The notes under the pieces are model-generated. The model had not been told where the DNA came from and searched no databases. It saw only the letters and a program-made list of their open reading frames with translations. Both the position numbers and the translations under genes were made by a program. This document shows, one piece after another, positions 1 to 6,461 of a stretch of 9,498 bases of DNA. This DNA is from Pseudomonadota bacterium (GTDB taxonomy: Bacteria > Pseudomonadota > Alphaproteobacteria > Acetobacterales > Acetobacteraceae), in assembly GCA_021845835.1 (NCBI GenBank), contig JAJZVE010000134.1, positions 1 to 9,498 on the forward strand. The letters are read 5' to 3'. Numbering within the stretch: the first letter of the stretch is position 1; every line of letters starts with the position of its first letter.

Positions 1-69
1 CTCCTCCGCCCCGGCCAGCGTCCAGCTTTGCAGAACGCCCTCAGTCCGCAATCTGGCGACCGTTGACAT
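1..69 (-). CDS. Possible start of next phage structural gene (partial)
   Basis: An open minus-strand frame starts at an ATG at position 69 and runs off the window edge with no stop. Its 23 visible residues begin MSTVARLRTEGVLQSW. An in-frame stop lies 18 bases upstream, so the only start choices are this ATG or a TTG at 78. There is no clear Shine-Dalgarno sequence. By position, after terminase, portal and scaffold, the expected gene is the major capsid protein or a protease, but 23 residues are too few to assign a family. The ATG lies inside a perfect palindrome (61-80). Confidence 0.4.
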   Translation of the reverse strand, partial: MSTVARLRTEGVLQSWTLAGAEE

Positions 70-80
70 GGATGTCAACG
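61..80. repeat. Perfect 20-bp palindrome with GTTGACA half-sites
   Basis: Nine-base arms CGTTGACAT and ATGTCAACG flank a GG centre. It covers the putative start codon of the left-edge minus-strand ORF. It could be a dimer-binding operator, or an RNA hairpin that hides the start codon. The same heptamer (TGTCAAC on the plus strand) occurs twice in the divergent regulatory region at 8561 and 8603. A role as operator is inference. Confidence 0.5.
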
Positions 81-160
81 CGGATCAGCGGTGCGGGAGA
101 CACAACCACGTGCCGGCATCAACCGATGACTGCCCGGTCCAATCCGCCTCCGCAACCGCC

Positions 161-541
161 TCAGCGCCGCCGCAGCAGCTCCGCCCGTGCCGCGCGCCAT
201 TCCTCCTCGCTCATCTCGGTCGCGAGCATCGCGCGCGGCGGCTGCGTCGCCGGCGCTGCGGCGGTGGACGATGACGAGGCTGCGCCGAACAGCCACGGCT
301 TGGCGCGCCGCAGGTCGCGCATCAGCGTCGCCGCCCCCGCCACTTCGCCATTTGCGCCGAGCGTCAGCGCTGTCGTGTCGATCAGCTTCAGCCCGTCGAG
401 ATCGACCATGCCGGCGCGCACCGCTTCGGCGCGCAGTTCGGCGCGCAGGATGCGGCTCTGTGCGTCGGCTTCCACGTCGGCCAGCCGCTGCTCCAGCGCG
501 GCCAGCCGCGCCGCCGCGTCGTTGGTCGGCTCTTCCGTCAT
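161..541 (-). CDS. GP20-like phage scaffold protein
   Basis: 126 residues, probably a capsid assembly scaffold that acts inside the growing prohead. Residues 8-42 are alanine, leucine, glutamate and arginine rich with a heptad-like pattern (ARLAALEQRLADVEADAQSR), which suggests a coiled coil. A conserved-looking core follows: VDLDGLKLID (46-55), then NGEVAGAATLM (64-74), then a KPWLF box (81-85), which resembles the end of phage minor structural GP20 proteins. A Ser/Thr/Ala/Pro-rich linker and an acidic-basic tail (SEEEWRAARAELLRRR) complete it. The ATG at 541 lies 59 bases after the portal stop, with a weak purine-rich ribosome site. Small size and position between portal and the presumed capsid gene support the call. 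The family match is from memory of motifs only. No protease motif is visible. Confidence 0.6.
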   Translation of the reverse strand: MTEEPTNDAAARLAALEQRLADVEADAQSRILRAELRAEAVRAGMVDLDGLKLIDTTALTLGANGEVAGAATLMRDLRRAKPWLFGAASSSSTAAAPATQPPRAMLATEMSEEEWRAARAELLRRR

Positions 542-600
542 GTGCTGTGCTTTCTTGCTGGTGGGGCGGATTGCATCCGCCGCACGAAAGGACCGTCGCG

Positions 601-1998
601 TTACGCGGGCGACGGACTTTCCGCCGCAATGCGGGCCAGTTCGGCCCGCACATCCGCAATCCCGAAATCCTCGGCCAGGAACGCCACCGCGGTCTCGCGG
701 CTGATCTGCCCGGCGCGCGCCAGGGTCACAAGGGTCTCCGCGTCCAGCTTGCGGTCCGTCGCATCCGCCGGATACCAGTTCGGCCAGCGCAACCGGATGC
801 GGGCGTCCGGCGCCATCGGTCCGACCTCGCCCACGCGCGTGCGCAGCGCAAACACCGCCGACGCCGCCACGATCATGCGCAGCAGCTCCAGCAGCGCGCC
901 GCCGTAGCTGACGCGCAGATTGTCGGCGAGCCAGATCAGGCCGAGATTCATCATCTCCATCGCGCGCCCGCTCTGTGGCGCCGCCAGGCGCTCGGCGGAT
1001 GCGCGGTTGCCGTGCACACCCTCCAGCGCGAACTCGCGCAGGGTGCGCACATACGCGATCACTGCCTCCGCCGCCGTGCCGCCGATCTCCAGCAGCCTGG
1101 CGTCGCCCTTCTCGGTCACCACCAGCGCGTTGCCGGCGCTGCGCACGATCTCGCCGTCGGTCGCCGCCGGCTCGCGGATCAGCAGCAGCGGATCGGACGA
1201 GTATTTCAGCCCGCGCCCTGCCTGCGACAACTGGTAGTCGATCTCGATCCCGGTCTCCACCGCGCCGCCAAACGTGCTGGCGCCGTCGATGTCGTCGCCT
1301 CCCGGCAGGTTCTTCACCCATACGATCGGCACGAACCCCAGCCCGTGCCGCACGCTGCGCGCCGCATCGACATCGCGCGGCAGGCCCTGCGCAGCGGGCG
1401 TCGGCACGTACCAGGTCTCGCCCGCCGCGTCCCACACCCGCACGAACCAGTATTCGCTTGCCGGATCGGCAATCTCGTAGCCGCGGCCGAGCAGCTCCGC
1501 GCCCGAGACCTTGCGCCGTTCGGTCACGCGCGCCAGTGTGTCGGGCGCCTGCGGCTGCCATTCCGGCGTCAGATAGAGCGTCGGCAGCACCTGGCAGAAC
1601 ACCCGCCCCGACAGCACGCGCAGCAGGATCGCGACCGATCCCACCGATCCGCGCAGCGTCGCCTCCAGCATCACGCCGTTCAGGCTGCAATCCTGCGCGA
1701 TGTCCGCCAGCGCCGTCCGCGTCGCCGCGTCGTCGCAGTCGATGGCGGGGAAATGCCCTTCGCCGAAGACCAGCGACAGGCTGTCATCGACCACGATGCG
1801 CGCCAGCGGATAACGCACGCTCGGTCGCCGTTGCCGCAGCGGGATATAGCTGCCGTCGGCGCCGCGCTCGTCGTGGAACTCGTAGGGCAGCGCATCGTAA
1901 AGCCGCCCCTCCAGCACCCGCGTCAGCAGATCGAGCCGGCGCGTGCGCGGCGGATAGGCCGCGTCGCGCGGGATCAGGGAAGCGATGGTGTCGAACAT
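601..1998 (-). CDS. Phage portal protein (SPP1 Gp6-like)
   Basis: 465 residues. The portal forms the dodecameric ring at one vertex of the capsid through which terminase pumps DNA. I assign it from overall pattern: an N-terminal region RTRRLDLLTRVLEGRLYDALP (18-38), a basic/aromatic stretch with PLARIVVDDSLSLVFGEG (64-81), a beta-rich middle, VPIVWVKNLPGG (223-234), a helix-rich region with IEIDYQLSQAGRGLKYSSDP (251-270), and a C-terminal segment RLRWPNWYPADATDRKLDAETLVTLARAGQISRETA, which resembles the usual portal clip/crown end. The length fits SPP1-Gp6-type portals. The ATG at 1998 is preferred over one at 2064 because GGAG sits five bases before it. It is followed after 59 bases by the scaffold gene, and a 92-bp promoter-like element lies 69 bp upstream of its start. 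The frame is intact throughout. Confidence 0.85.
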   Translation of the reverse strand: MFDTIASLIPRDAAYPPRTRRLDLLTRVLEGRLYDALPYEFHDERGADGSYIPLRQRRPSVRYPLARIVVDDSLSLVFGEGHFPAIDCDDAATRTALADIAQDCSLNGVMLEATLRGSVGSVAILLRVLSGRVFCQVLPTLYLTPEWQPQAPDTLARVTERRKVSGAELLGRGYEIADPASEYWFVRVWDAAGETWYVPTPAAQGLPRDVDAARSVRHGLGFVPIVWVKNLPGGDDIDGASTFGGAVETGIEIDYQLSQAGRGLKYSSDPLLLIREPAATDGEIVRSAGNALVVTEKGDARLLEIGGTAAEAVIAYVRTLREFALEGVHGNRASAERLAAPQSGRAMEMMNLGLIWLADNLRVSYGGALLELLRMIVAASAVFALRTRVGEVGPMAPDARIRLRWPNWYPADATDRKLDAETLVTLARAGQISRETAVAFLAEDFGIADVRAELARIAAESPSPA

Positions 1999-2035
1999 GC
2001 GTGCTCCGTCGCGGCTGCGCCGCCGGGTGGTGGCG

Positions 2036-2089
2036 TCACGCGGCACGGCGGCGTGGCGGACCACCGCGCCCGCACACGCCGCCGATCAT
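2036..2089 (-). CDS. Possible 17-codon leader peptide before portal
   Basis: Within the promoter-like element, an ATG at 2089 lies seven bases after a TATCTT hexamer and opens MIGGVCGRGGPPRRRAA followed by TGA. If the hexamer is a -10 box, the transcript would begin at or next to this ATG, so translation would be leaderless. The first seven or eight codons are identical in the copy before the terminase, but there the frame does not close soon and runs into the terminase gene out of frame. The sequence may therefore be conserved as DNA or RNA and not as peptide. Low certainty. Confidence 0.25.
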   Translation of the reverse strand: MIGGVCGRGGPPRRRAA

Positions 2090-2158
2090 GTCCCGAAAGA
2101 TAGCGCAATCCGGGGCGGGTGGGCAAGAGTAACTAACTATACGGCAGGCAAATGTTAG
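2067..2158 (-). promoter_or_regulatory. Promoter-like element, copy A (before portal)
   Basis: On the minus strand it reads CTAAC, 16 bases, GTTAG, 6 bases, TTGCCC (2126-2121), 18 bases, TATCTT (2102-2097), 7 bases, ATG. The last 24 bases (2067-2090) are identical to copy B at 4495-4518. TTGCCC and TATCTT are plausible sigma-70 -35 and -10 hexamers. The CTAAC/GTTAG inverted pair has 21-bp spacing, two helical turns, and lies just upstream of the -35, as an activator site would. The promoter role is inferred; the repeat itself is directly visible. Confidence 0.6.
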
Positions 2159-2226
2159 ATATGTTGCGCTTGCGCCACACCCCTCTGTGCGGGCCCGCCC
2201 CCCGCCGGCAAGCGGCGCACGCGAAC

Positions 2227-2246
2227 GGGCAGCCGTCCGGCTGCCC
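2227..2246 (-). terminator. Hairpin after the PEP-CTERM gene
   Basis: A perfect eight-base stem GGGCAGCC/GGCTGCCC with a four-base loop lies about 30 bases after the PEP-CTERM stop codon on the minus strand. A second palindrome, GCGGGCCCGC, follows at 2189-2198. No uridine run follows the first stem on the minus-strand transcript, so it may be a weak or Rho-assisted terminator. It would separate the PEP-CTERM transcript from the portal promoter element further on. Confidence 0.35.
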
Positions 2247-2275
2247 CGTGCCCATCCGCCTTTGTGGCCCGCCGT

Positions 2276-2971
2276 TCAGCCGCGCTGGCGCCGCCGCCAC
2301 TGCATCATGGTCAAGGCAAGCAGGCCGCTTGCAAGGATGGCAAGCGATTCCGGTTCCGGAACGGCGGCCATGTCGATCGTCAGGTTTGCGTTGCCGCCCT
2401 GGCCGTTGGCTGTGATGACGTATTCCTCGGTAACGGAGAACGGTCCCGAGAGAAACGGCGACACTGCGGTGGCGCTGCTTGTCTGCGTCGTATTGCTGGG
2501 GCCGCTGAAGCTGGCGGCCGACAGGGACGCGCCCCCGTACAGCGCATTCGCGGCGCTGACATACGTGTATTCCTGCGCGCCGGTCACACCCATCGTCAGA
2601 TTGTTGGAGGTGAAGGAGCTGAGGATGTCCAGTACGCTCACGGGCGTCGTGAGTCCCTGGGCGGTGATCCAGACGGTGAGCGTTCCGGCCGCCTGGGACG
2701 AAGTGTTGATCGAGTTCGAGTTGAGCAGGCCGGGCAGCCCCCCCAGACCCAAGGTGTCGAAAGCGGTCACGGTGTTGATCGACCAGGTGCCATAAGCGGT
2801 ACCGCTGACGGTAACGGTGCTGGAGCCGGTGTTCTCGGTGGTGATGGCACCGCCGTTCACGCCCGCTTGCTGGAATCCGATCGAGATCACGTCAGCATGC
2901 GCGACAGGCACCCCGAGCGCTGCAAGTGCGACGCCCGTTGCAATGGCCATTCCAGGCGCAAGCTTCCGCAT
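2276..2971 (-). CDS. PEP-CTERM sorting domain surface protein
   Basis: 231 residues. This is an exported protein expected to be processed at its C-terminus by an exosortase and released to the cell surface or exopolysaccharide matrix. Signal peptide: MRKLAPGMAIATGVALAALG then PVAHA, with likely cleavage near residue 26. The mature region (27-200) is rich in Ser, Thr, Asn and Gly with few charges, typical of secreted beta-rich proteins. The C-terminus has the full tripartite sorting signal: VPEPES (204-209), a hydrophobic helix LAILASGLLALTMM, and the basic tail WRRRQRRG-like (WRRRQRG). The ATG at 2971 is chosen over 3010 because a strong ribosome site (GGTGGAGAG) stands just before it and the signal peptide starts there. 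It lies between terminase and portal on the same strand, in an AT-richer stretch. No exosortase gene is in view. Function of the mature domain is unknown. Confidence 0.92.
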   Translation of the reverse strand: MRKLAPGMAIATGVALAALGVPVAHADVISIGFQQAGVNGGAITTENTGSSTVTVSGTAYGTWSINTVTAFDTLGLGGLPGLLNSNSINTSSQAAGTLTVWITAQGLTTPVSVLDILSSFTSNNLTMGVTGAQEYTYVSAANALYGGASLSAASFSGPSNTTQTSSATAVSPFLSGPFSVTEEYVITANGQGGNANLTIDMAAVPEPESLAILASGLLALTMMQWRRRQRG

Positions 2972-3109
2972 GTCTTCTCTCCACCTTGCTGCGGCATCGC
3001 TCTGCCGCACCGCGACGCTTGAGAAGCTATTTTGCCTGGCATCTTATTGCTTATGCCGATTGAGTGATGAGCGGTATCATTCGCGTGACGCGATCACCGT
3101 CCCACACGA

Positions 3110-4453
3110 TCACCGCCCCATGAACGCCAGTTCGAGCCGCCGCGCCGGCGCCTGCGCCAGCAACGCGAAGCCGCGCGCCAGCGCGTCCACCTGGTCATCC
3201 TTGCGCCCGCCGGGAAAGTCGCGCAGCTCGTCCAGGAAGGCCCGGTTCCAGGCGCCGCGCAGCAGCGCCAGTTGCCCCGCCTCCACGCAGGCGGCAACCG
3301 GGCCGGCGCGCGTCAGCTTCGCCCCCGTCTCGGGCGACGCCGCCACGCGGAAGCCGGTGAGCTGGCCGGACAGCCACGCCACCTGCTGCTTGCCGGCCTG
3401 TCCCGGATCCTGCGGCAGGCCCACCACCACGCCGCGCCCGTCCAGTTGCGCCGTCTGCACGATCGCCTGCGCCACCTCGGCCGGCCCGGCGCGCAGCCGC
3501 ACCACGTCCAGCACGATCACGCCGCCGCTCTCCAGCCGGCCCAGCCTGACGCCGACGGTCCAGTCGGGATCGCGCGACGCGCCCGCCGCCGTCGCCGCCA
3601 GGTCCCAGGCGCGCACCACGCGCCGGCACGACGGCGCCTCCTCCAGCACCGCGATGCGGCCGGTGGCGAACAGCGACTCCACGTCCGAGCGCGGGCGCTG
3701 CTGATACAGCGCCGCCCAGGCGCGCGGCCCCAGCACCGTGCGCCGCCGCCGCAGCGCCGTCAGGTCCTCCTGCGCCGGCCACAGCGGCGCGCCCGGCGCA
3801 CGGCCCAGCTTGTCGTCCGCGTCTTCCGCCAGCGCCGGCAGGATCAGCGTGCGCCAGTTGTCCTCGGCGGCCAGCACGCGGCCGGCCAGGTCGTCCTCAT
3901 GCCAGCGCGTCATCACCAGCGCGATCCGCCCGCCGGGCGTCAGGCGCGTGGTCAGGTCGGCACGGAACCAGTCCCACAGCGCCGCGCGCGCCGTTTCGCT
4001 GTCTGCCTCCGCCCAGGACTTGATCGGGTCGTCGATCACGATCAGGTCGGCGCGCCGCCCGGCCAGCGGCCCGCGCACGCCGACGCCGAAATACCCGCCG
4101 CCCGCCGCCGTCGCGAAGCGCGTCGCCGACCGCGCGTCGCGCGCGATCGCCGCCTCACCGGGATCGGTCTCGGCGGCCAGCAGCGCACGCACCTGCCGGC
4201 CGAAATGCGCCGCCAGTTGCTCGGTGTGGCACGCCGCGATAATCCGCGCCCGCGGCCGCTGGCGCAGGAACCAGGCCGGAAACAGCACGCTCGCATAGGT
4301 GCTTTTGGCGCTGCCCGGCGGCATCGCCACCAGCAGCCGGTCGCAGCGCCGCCGCGCCAGGTCGGCCAGCGCCGCCAGCAGCAGCCGATGATGCGGCGCC
4401 GGCGCCAGCTGCCGCTCGCGCAGCACCTGCCGCGTCCATTGAAGCAGCGTCAT
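3110..4453 (-). CDS. terL: Phage terminase large subunit
   Basis: 447 residues. It is the packaging motor that cuts concatemeric DNA and drives it through the portal. The ATPase domain has a Walker A variant PPGSAKS (45-51, so G-S-A-K-S), adenine-side sequence IIAACHTEQLAAHFGR, Walker B LIVIDD (137-142), and the coupling motif LVMTRWHEDDLAGR (179-192). The RNase H-like nuclease domain (Terminase_6C type) has its acidic residues in WDLAA (283-287), QDPGQAGKQQ (348-357) and RKDDQVDA (417-424). All expected catalytic positions appear intact, so it may be functional. The ATG at 4453 is preferred over 4483 because AGGGA lies five bases before it. The 92-bp element, copy B, lies 41 bases upstream. 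The next minus-strand gene is not the portal, as would be usual, but the PEP-CTERM gene after a 138-bp AT-rich gap. No small terminase subunit is adjacent. Confidence 0.95.
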   Translation of the reverse strand: MTLLQWTRQVLRERQLAPAPHHRLLLAALADLARRRCDRLLVAMPPGSAKSTYASVLFPAWFLRQRPRARIIAACHTEQLAAHFGRQVRALLAAETDPGEAAIARDARSATRFATAAGGGYFGVGVRGPLAGRRADLIVIDDPIKSWAEADSETARAALWDWFRADLTTRLTPGGRIALVMTRWHEDDLAGRVLAAEDNWRTLILPALAEDADDKLGRAPGAPLWPAQEDLTALRRRRTVLGPRAWAALYQQRPRSDVESLFATGRIAVLEEAPSCRRVVRAWDLAATAAGASRDPDWTVGVRLGRLESGGVIVLDVVRLRAGPAEVAQAIVQTAQLDGRGVVVGLPQDPGQAGKQQVAWLSGQLTGFRVAASPETGAKLTRAGPVAACVEAGQLALLRGAWNRAFLDELRDFPGGRKDDQVDALARGFALLAQAPARRLELAFMGR

Positions 4454-4494
4454 GCCGGTCCCTGAAAACGATGGCGGCGGCACGCCCGGGCACC

Positions 4495-4586
4495 CGCCCG
4501 CACACGCCGCCGATCATGCCGGCAGGAATAGCCGAATCCTGGGTGGGTGGGCAAGTTATTCTAACTTTCTGCGATAGAGTCGTTAG
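4495..4586 (-). promoter_or_regulatory. Promoter-like element, copy B (before terminase)
   Basis: Same architecture as copy A before the portal, without gaps: CTAAC, 16 bases, GTTAG, 6 bases, TTGCCC (4554-4549), 18 bases, TATTCC (4530-4525), 7 bases, ATG. By hand count 55 of the 71 bases from GTTAG onward match copy A, including the final 24 in full and CTTGCCCACCC. The spacer between CTAAC and GTTAG keeps its length although its sequence differs, which is what protein-binding half-sites predict. Confidence 0.6.
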
Positions 4587-4987
4587 TTCTGTTGCCAATC
4601 TGCCGCAGCGACAGCACGGGCCGGACGGCGCGGCAAACGCCGGACGGCGGCGGCGTACAATCTTGCGCGTGTCCGATCAGCAACGCTTGCCCGGTTAGCA
4701 AGTATTGCCCGCAAGCGACTGATGAGGTGCGCAATCAAGCCGGATTGTGGCGGGAATGTGCCCGCATCCGGTGCCGCTTGGGCCCGTTTCTTGCTCGCCT
4801 TCTGCCGCGGCAGAGCGGGTGGGGGTTGACCCGGCCGCGTAGACTTGCTCCCATTACGCCCGTGTTTGATCGCGGCCTTATTCTCGTCTCGACCCGTTCT
4901 CGCGCCTGACCGTTTCGGTCCCGTTGTCCATCCGGCCCCCCCTCGCCCGCTCGGCGGGGGTCGCCTGAAACAAAAGGGAGATCAGTC
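4587..4987. other. Non-coding stretch between terminase element and rlpA-like gene
   Basis: About 400 bases without a convincing gene; open frames here show no start context or recognisable protein. It holds a direct repeat GCCGGACGGC (two copies near 4622 and 4639), a seven-base inverted repeat CGCTTGC (4684-4690) with GCAAGCG (4711-4717), and on the plus strand GTTAG-N6-TTGCCC (4694-4710), the same spacing as in elements A and B. TTGACC near 4827 is the best -35-like hexamer for the rlpA-like gene, but I see no good -10 at the right distance. Confidence 0.5.
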
Positions 4988-5545
4988 ATGATCCCACGCG
5001 CCCGCCGGATGGTTCCCGGCATGCTCGCCTCGTTGCTGCTTGCGGTGCCGCTGTTCGCGCCGCACGCCAGTGCCCACGACCTGGATCCCGGCGCGGCCGC
5101 GCCGGCACGCAAGACCCTGGAACAGCGCCGTCCCTCCGCCGCCCGCCACCGCCAGGCGCAGCGCCGCCGCACGCAGCCGGTCGCCGCCCCGGGCCAGGCG
5201 GCAGCGGTGCATCGAGTCGCGTATTTCGACGACGGCGCGCCGATCCAGCACGCCTTCTGGCAGCAGAGCGGTATCGCCTCCTGGTACGGCGGCCCGCGCT
5301 GGCAGGGCAAGCCCACCGCCTCAGGCAGCCGCTACGACCAGGACGCCCTCACCGCGGCCCATGCCACCCTGCCGCTTGGCAGCCGGGTGCGGGTGGCGCT
5401 CGACGGCACCGGGCGCTCCGTCATCGTCACCATCAACGACCGGCCGGGTACGCGCAGCCGCGTCATCGACCTCAGCCGCGGCGCCGCCCGCGCGCTCGGG
5501 ATCCTCGATCGCGGCGTGGCCCGGGTCACACTGTCGGCGCCCTGA
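4988..5545 (+). CDS. RlpA-family septal ring lytic transglycosylase-like protein
   Basis: 185 residues, exported to the periplasm. RlpA proteins cleave peptidoglycan glycan strands lacking peptide stems and help daughter cells separate. Signal peptide: residues 1-29 (hydrophobic core [18 protein letters not shown]-like end). A basic, Pro/Arg-rich linker (40-72) precedes the double-psi beta-barrel domain: GIASWYGG (95-102), KPTASG (108-113), [16 protein letters not shown] (121-136), VTINDR (147-152) and [14 protein letters not shown] (159-172). The His of TAAH (125) and Asp of NDR (151), the residues reported as catalytic in Pseudomonas RlpA, are present. The usual NDRGPF is NDRPGT here, a local swap. 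There is no SPOR domain and no lipobox. The ATG at 4988 follows AAAGGGAG at good spacing. It is transcribed opposite to the phage genes and may be a host or cargo gene. Confidence 0.88.
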   Translation: MIPRARRMVPGMLASLLLAVPLFAPHASAHDLDPGAAAPARKTLEQRRPSAARHRQAQRRRTQPVAAPGQAAAVHRVAYFDDGAPIQHAFWQQSGIASWYGGPRWQGKPTASGSRYDQDALTAAHATLPLGSRVRVALDGTGRSVIVTINDRPGTRSRVIDLSRGAARALGILDRGVARVTLSAP

Positions 5546-5634
5546 CCGCGATCGCGCGCTCGTGATGTTCGGTCGCTTCCGTGAAACGCCCGGCAAACCG
5601 GCCGCACCGGGAGCAGGCGACGCCGGCGGCGGAC

Positions 5635-5988
5635 ATGGCGGTGCCGCTGCTGGTGGTGCTGCACCACGGTGACAAGCGCCTGCTGGCGGCGCTGGATGCG
5701 CTGGCCGCGGCAGGGTTCGCCGCCACCGGCGTGGCCTCCGAGGAGCTGGCGCGCGATGCCCTCGCCGTGAGCGGCCCGGCTGCGGCGCTGCTGCTGCCGT
5801 TCGGTGCTGCGGGCGTCGCGTTCGGACGCGCCTGCCTCGTCGGCCGGCCCCGTCTGACCGTACTCTACCTGACCCGATTGCCCTGGCGCGACGCGGTGCC
5901 GCCGCTCGGCCCCCGGGAGTGCCTGTTGCGCCGGCCCTTCACCGCCGCCGCGCTTGCCGCCGCGCTTGCCGCCGGCAATCGCGACTGA
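5635..5988 (+). CDS. Degenerate receiver-like (pseudo-REC) protein
   Basis: About 117 residues from the ATG at 5635; a GTG at 5581 would add 18 residues. Neither has a clear ribosome site. I see the outline of a response-regulator receiver fold: beta1 VPLLVVLHHGDKRLLAALDALAAAGF, a hydrophobic beta3 AALLLPFGAAG, beta4 LTVLYLTRLPW, and the closing CLLRRPFTAAALAAAL, which matches the usual KPF-x-AAL end. The acidic pocket is replaced by HH, the phospho-acceptor Asp is missing (LLLPF), and the conserved Lys of KPF is Arg. It is therefore unlikely to be phosphorylated. It lies 89 bases after the rlpA-like gene and ends three bases before the convergent lipoprotein gene. Two intact receivers lie further along. 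Confidence 0.6.
   Translation: MAVPLLVVLHHGDKRLLAALDALAAAGFAATGVASEELARDALAVSGPAAALLLPFGAAGVAFGRACLVGRPRLTVLYLTRLPWRDAVPPLGPRECLLRRPFTAAALAAALAAGNRD
5944..5973 (+). repeat. 12-bp tandem repeat inside the pseudo-receiver gene
   Basis: GCCGCCGCGCTT occurs twice in tandem with a further half copy. Being a multiple of three it encodes Ala-Ala-Leu repeats near the C-terminus of the pseudo-receiver gene, so slippage would keep the frame. Confidence 0.5.
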
Positions 5989-5991
5989 CGC

Positions 5992-6360
5992 TCACGGCAG
6001 CAGCCGAACCGGCACGAGGTCCAGCCGCCCGGTCGCGGTGCAGCGCGGCGTCGAATAGCGCAGTTCCGCTGCCGCCGCGCCGAATCGGCCCGTGACCGAC
6101 AGCACATAGGGCGGTTTGCCCGCCGGCTGCGTGTCCAGGCTGCCGGAAAACCTGCCGTCCGGCATGATCTTGCCCCGCAGCAGCAAGGATTGGTCCGCCG
6201 CCGCGAAGGCAAAGCCGTCGCCGACCCGCGTCAGCGTTGCCGACATGGTTTCGCCACAGCCGGCCAGCGTGCCGGAATAGCGCTGCTGTGCATTCAAGGC
6301 AGCGCCGCATCCCGTCAACGCCAGTGACAGGAACAACCACCCGAGGGGAACCGTTTTCAT
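5992..6360 (-). CDS. Small putative lipoprotein of unknown function
   Basis: 122 residues. The signal peptide MKTVPLGWLFLSLALTGC ends in a lipobox LTGC (15-18), so the protein should be lipidated on Cys18 and anchored to a membrane facing the periplasm. The mature part has two other cysteines, in AGCGETM and TPRCTATGRL, and reads as a small beta-barrel-like fold with alternating residues (SATLTRVGDGFAFAAADQSLLLRGKIMPDGRFSGSLD). I do not recognise a named family. The ATG at 6360 has AGGTG about ten bases before it. It is divergent from the response regulator gene at 6462 and convergent with the pseudo-receiver gene; 101 bases to the divergent neighbour must contain both promoters. Confidence 0.75.
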   Translation of the reverse strand: MKTVPLGWLFLSLALTGCGAALNAQQRYSGTLAGCGETMSATLTRVGDGFAFAAADQSLLLRGKIMPDGRFSGSLDTQPAGKPPYVLSVTGRFGAAAAELRYSTPRCTATGRLDLVPVRLLP

Positions 6361-6461
6361 ATCGAAAACACCTACAGTTGAATCACGCCGGCCAAGGCAT
6401 CGCGTGGCGGTTGCCGAATCGCGCTAATATCTCACGACAACGTAATCCGGTCCTGCACGTC

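Noticed and set aside
161..1690. A 509-codon minus-strand frame extending the scaffold gene upstream
   Set aside because: The part above 541 overlaps the portal in another frame and is low-complexity Arg/Gly/Ala; the real gene starts at the ATG at 541.
187..2103. Long plus-strand open frame (638 codons) opposite the portal and scaffold genes
   Set aside because: Arg/Ala/Pro-rich shadow of GC-rich coding DNA; no start context and no recognisable motif, while the opposite strand has a clear portal protein.
2103..2126. GGG runs in elements A and B as G-quadruplexes
   Set aside because: Only three adjacent G tracts in each element, so a standard four-tract quadruplex is not met.
601..4453. Gene transfer agent cluster rather than prophage
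   Set aside because: Terminase and portal are present, but the HK97-type protease expected in RcGTA-like clusters is not seen, and the scaffold looks GP20-like; not excluded, since the cluster continues beyond the left edge.
3272..4465. Plus-strand 397-codon frame opposite the terminase
   Set aside because: Antisense shadow; composition dominated by Arg, Ala, Gln and His with no domain.
4155..4517. Leader frame MIGGVCGR continuing into the terminase gene as a long overlapping protein
   Set aside because: The frame stays open only because of high GC; after the shared first codons it shows no protein-like pattern.
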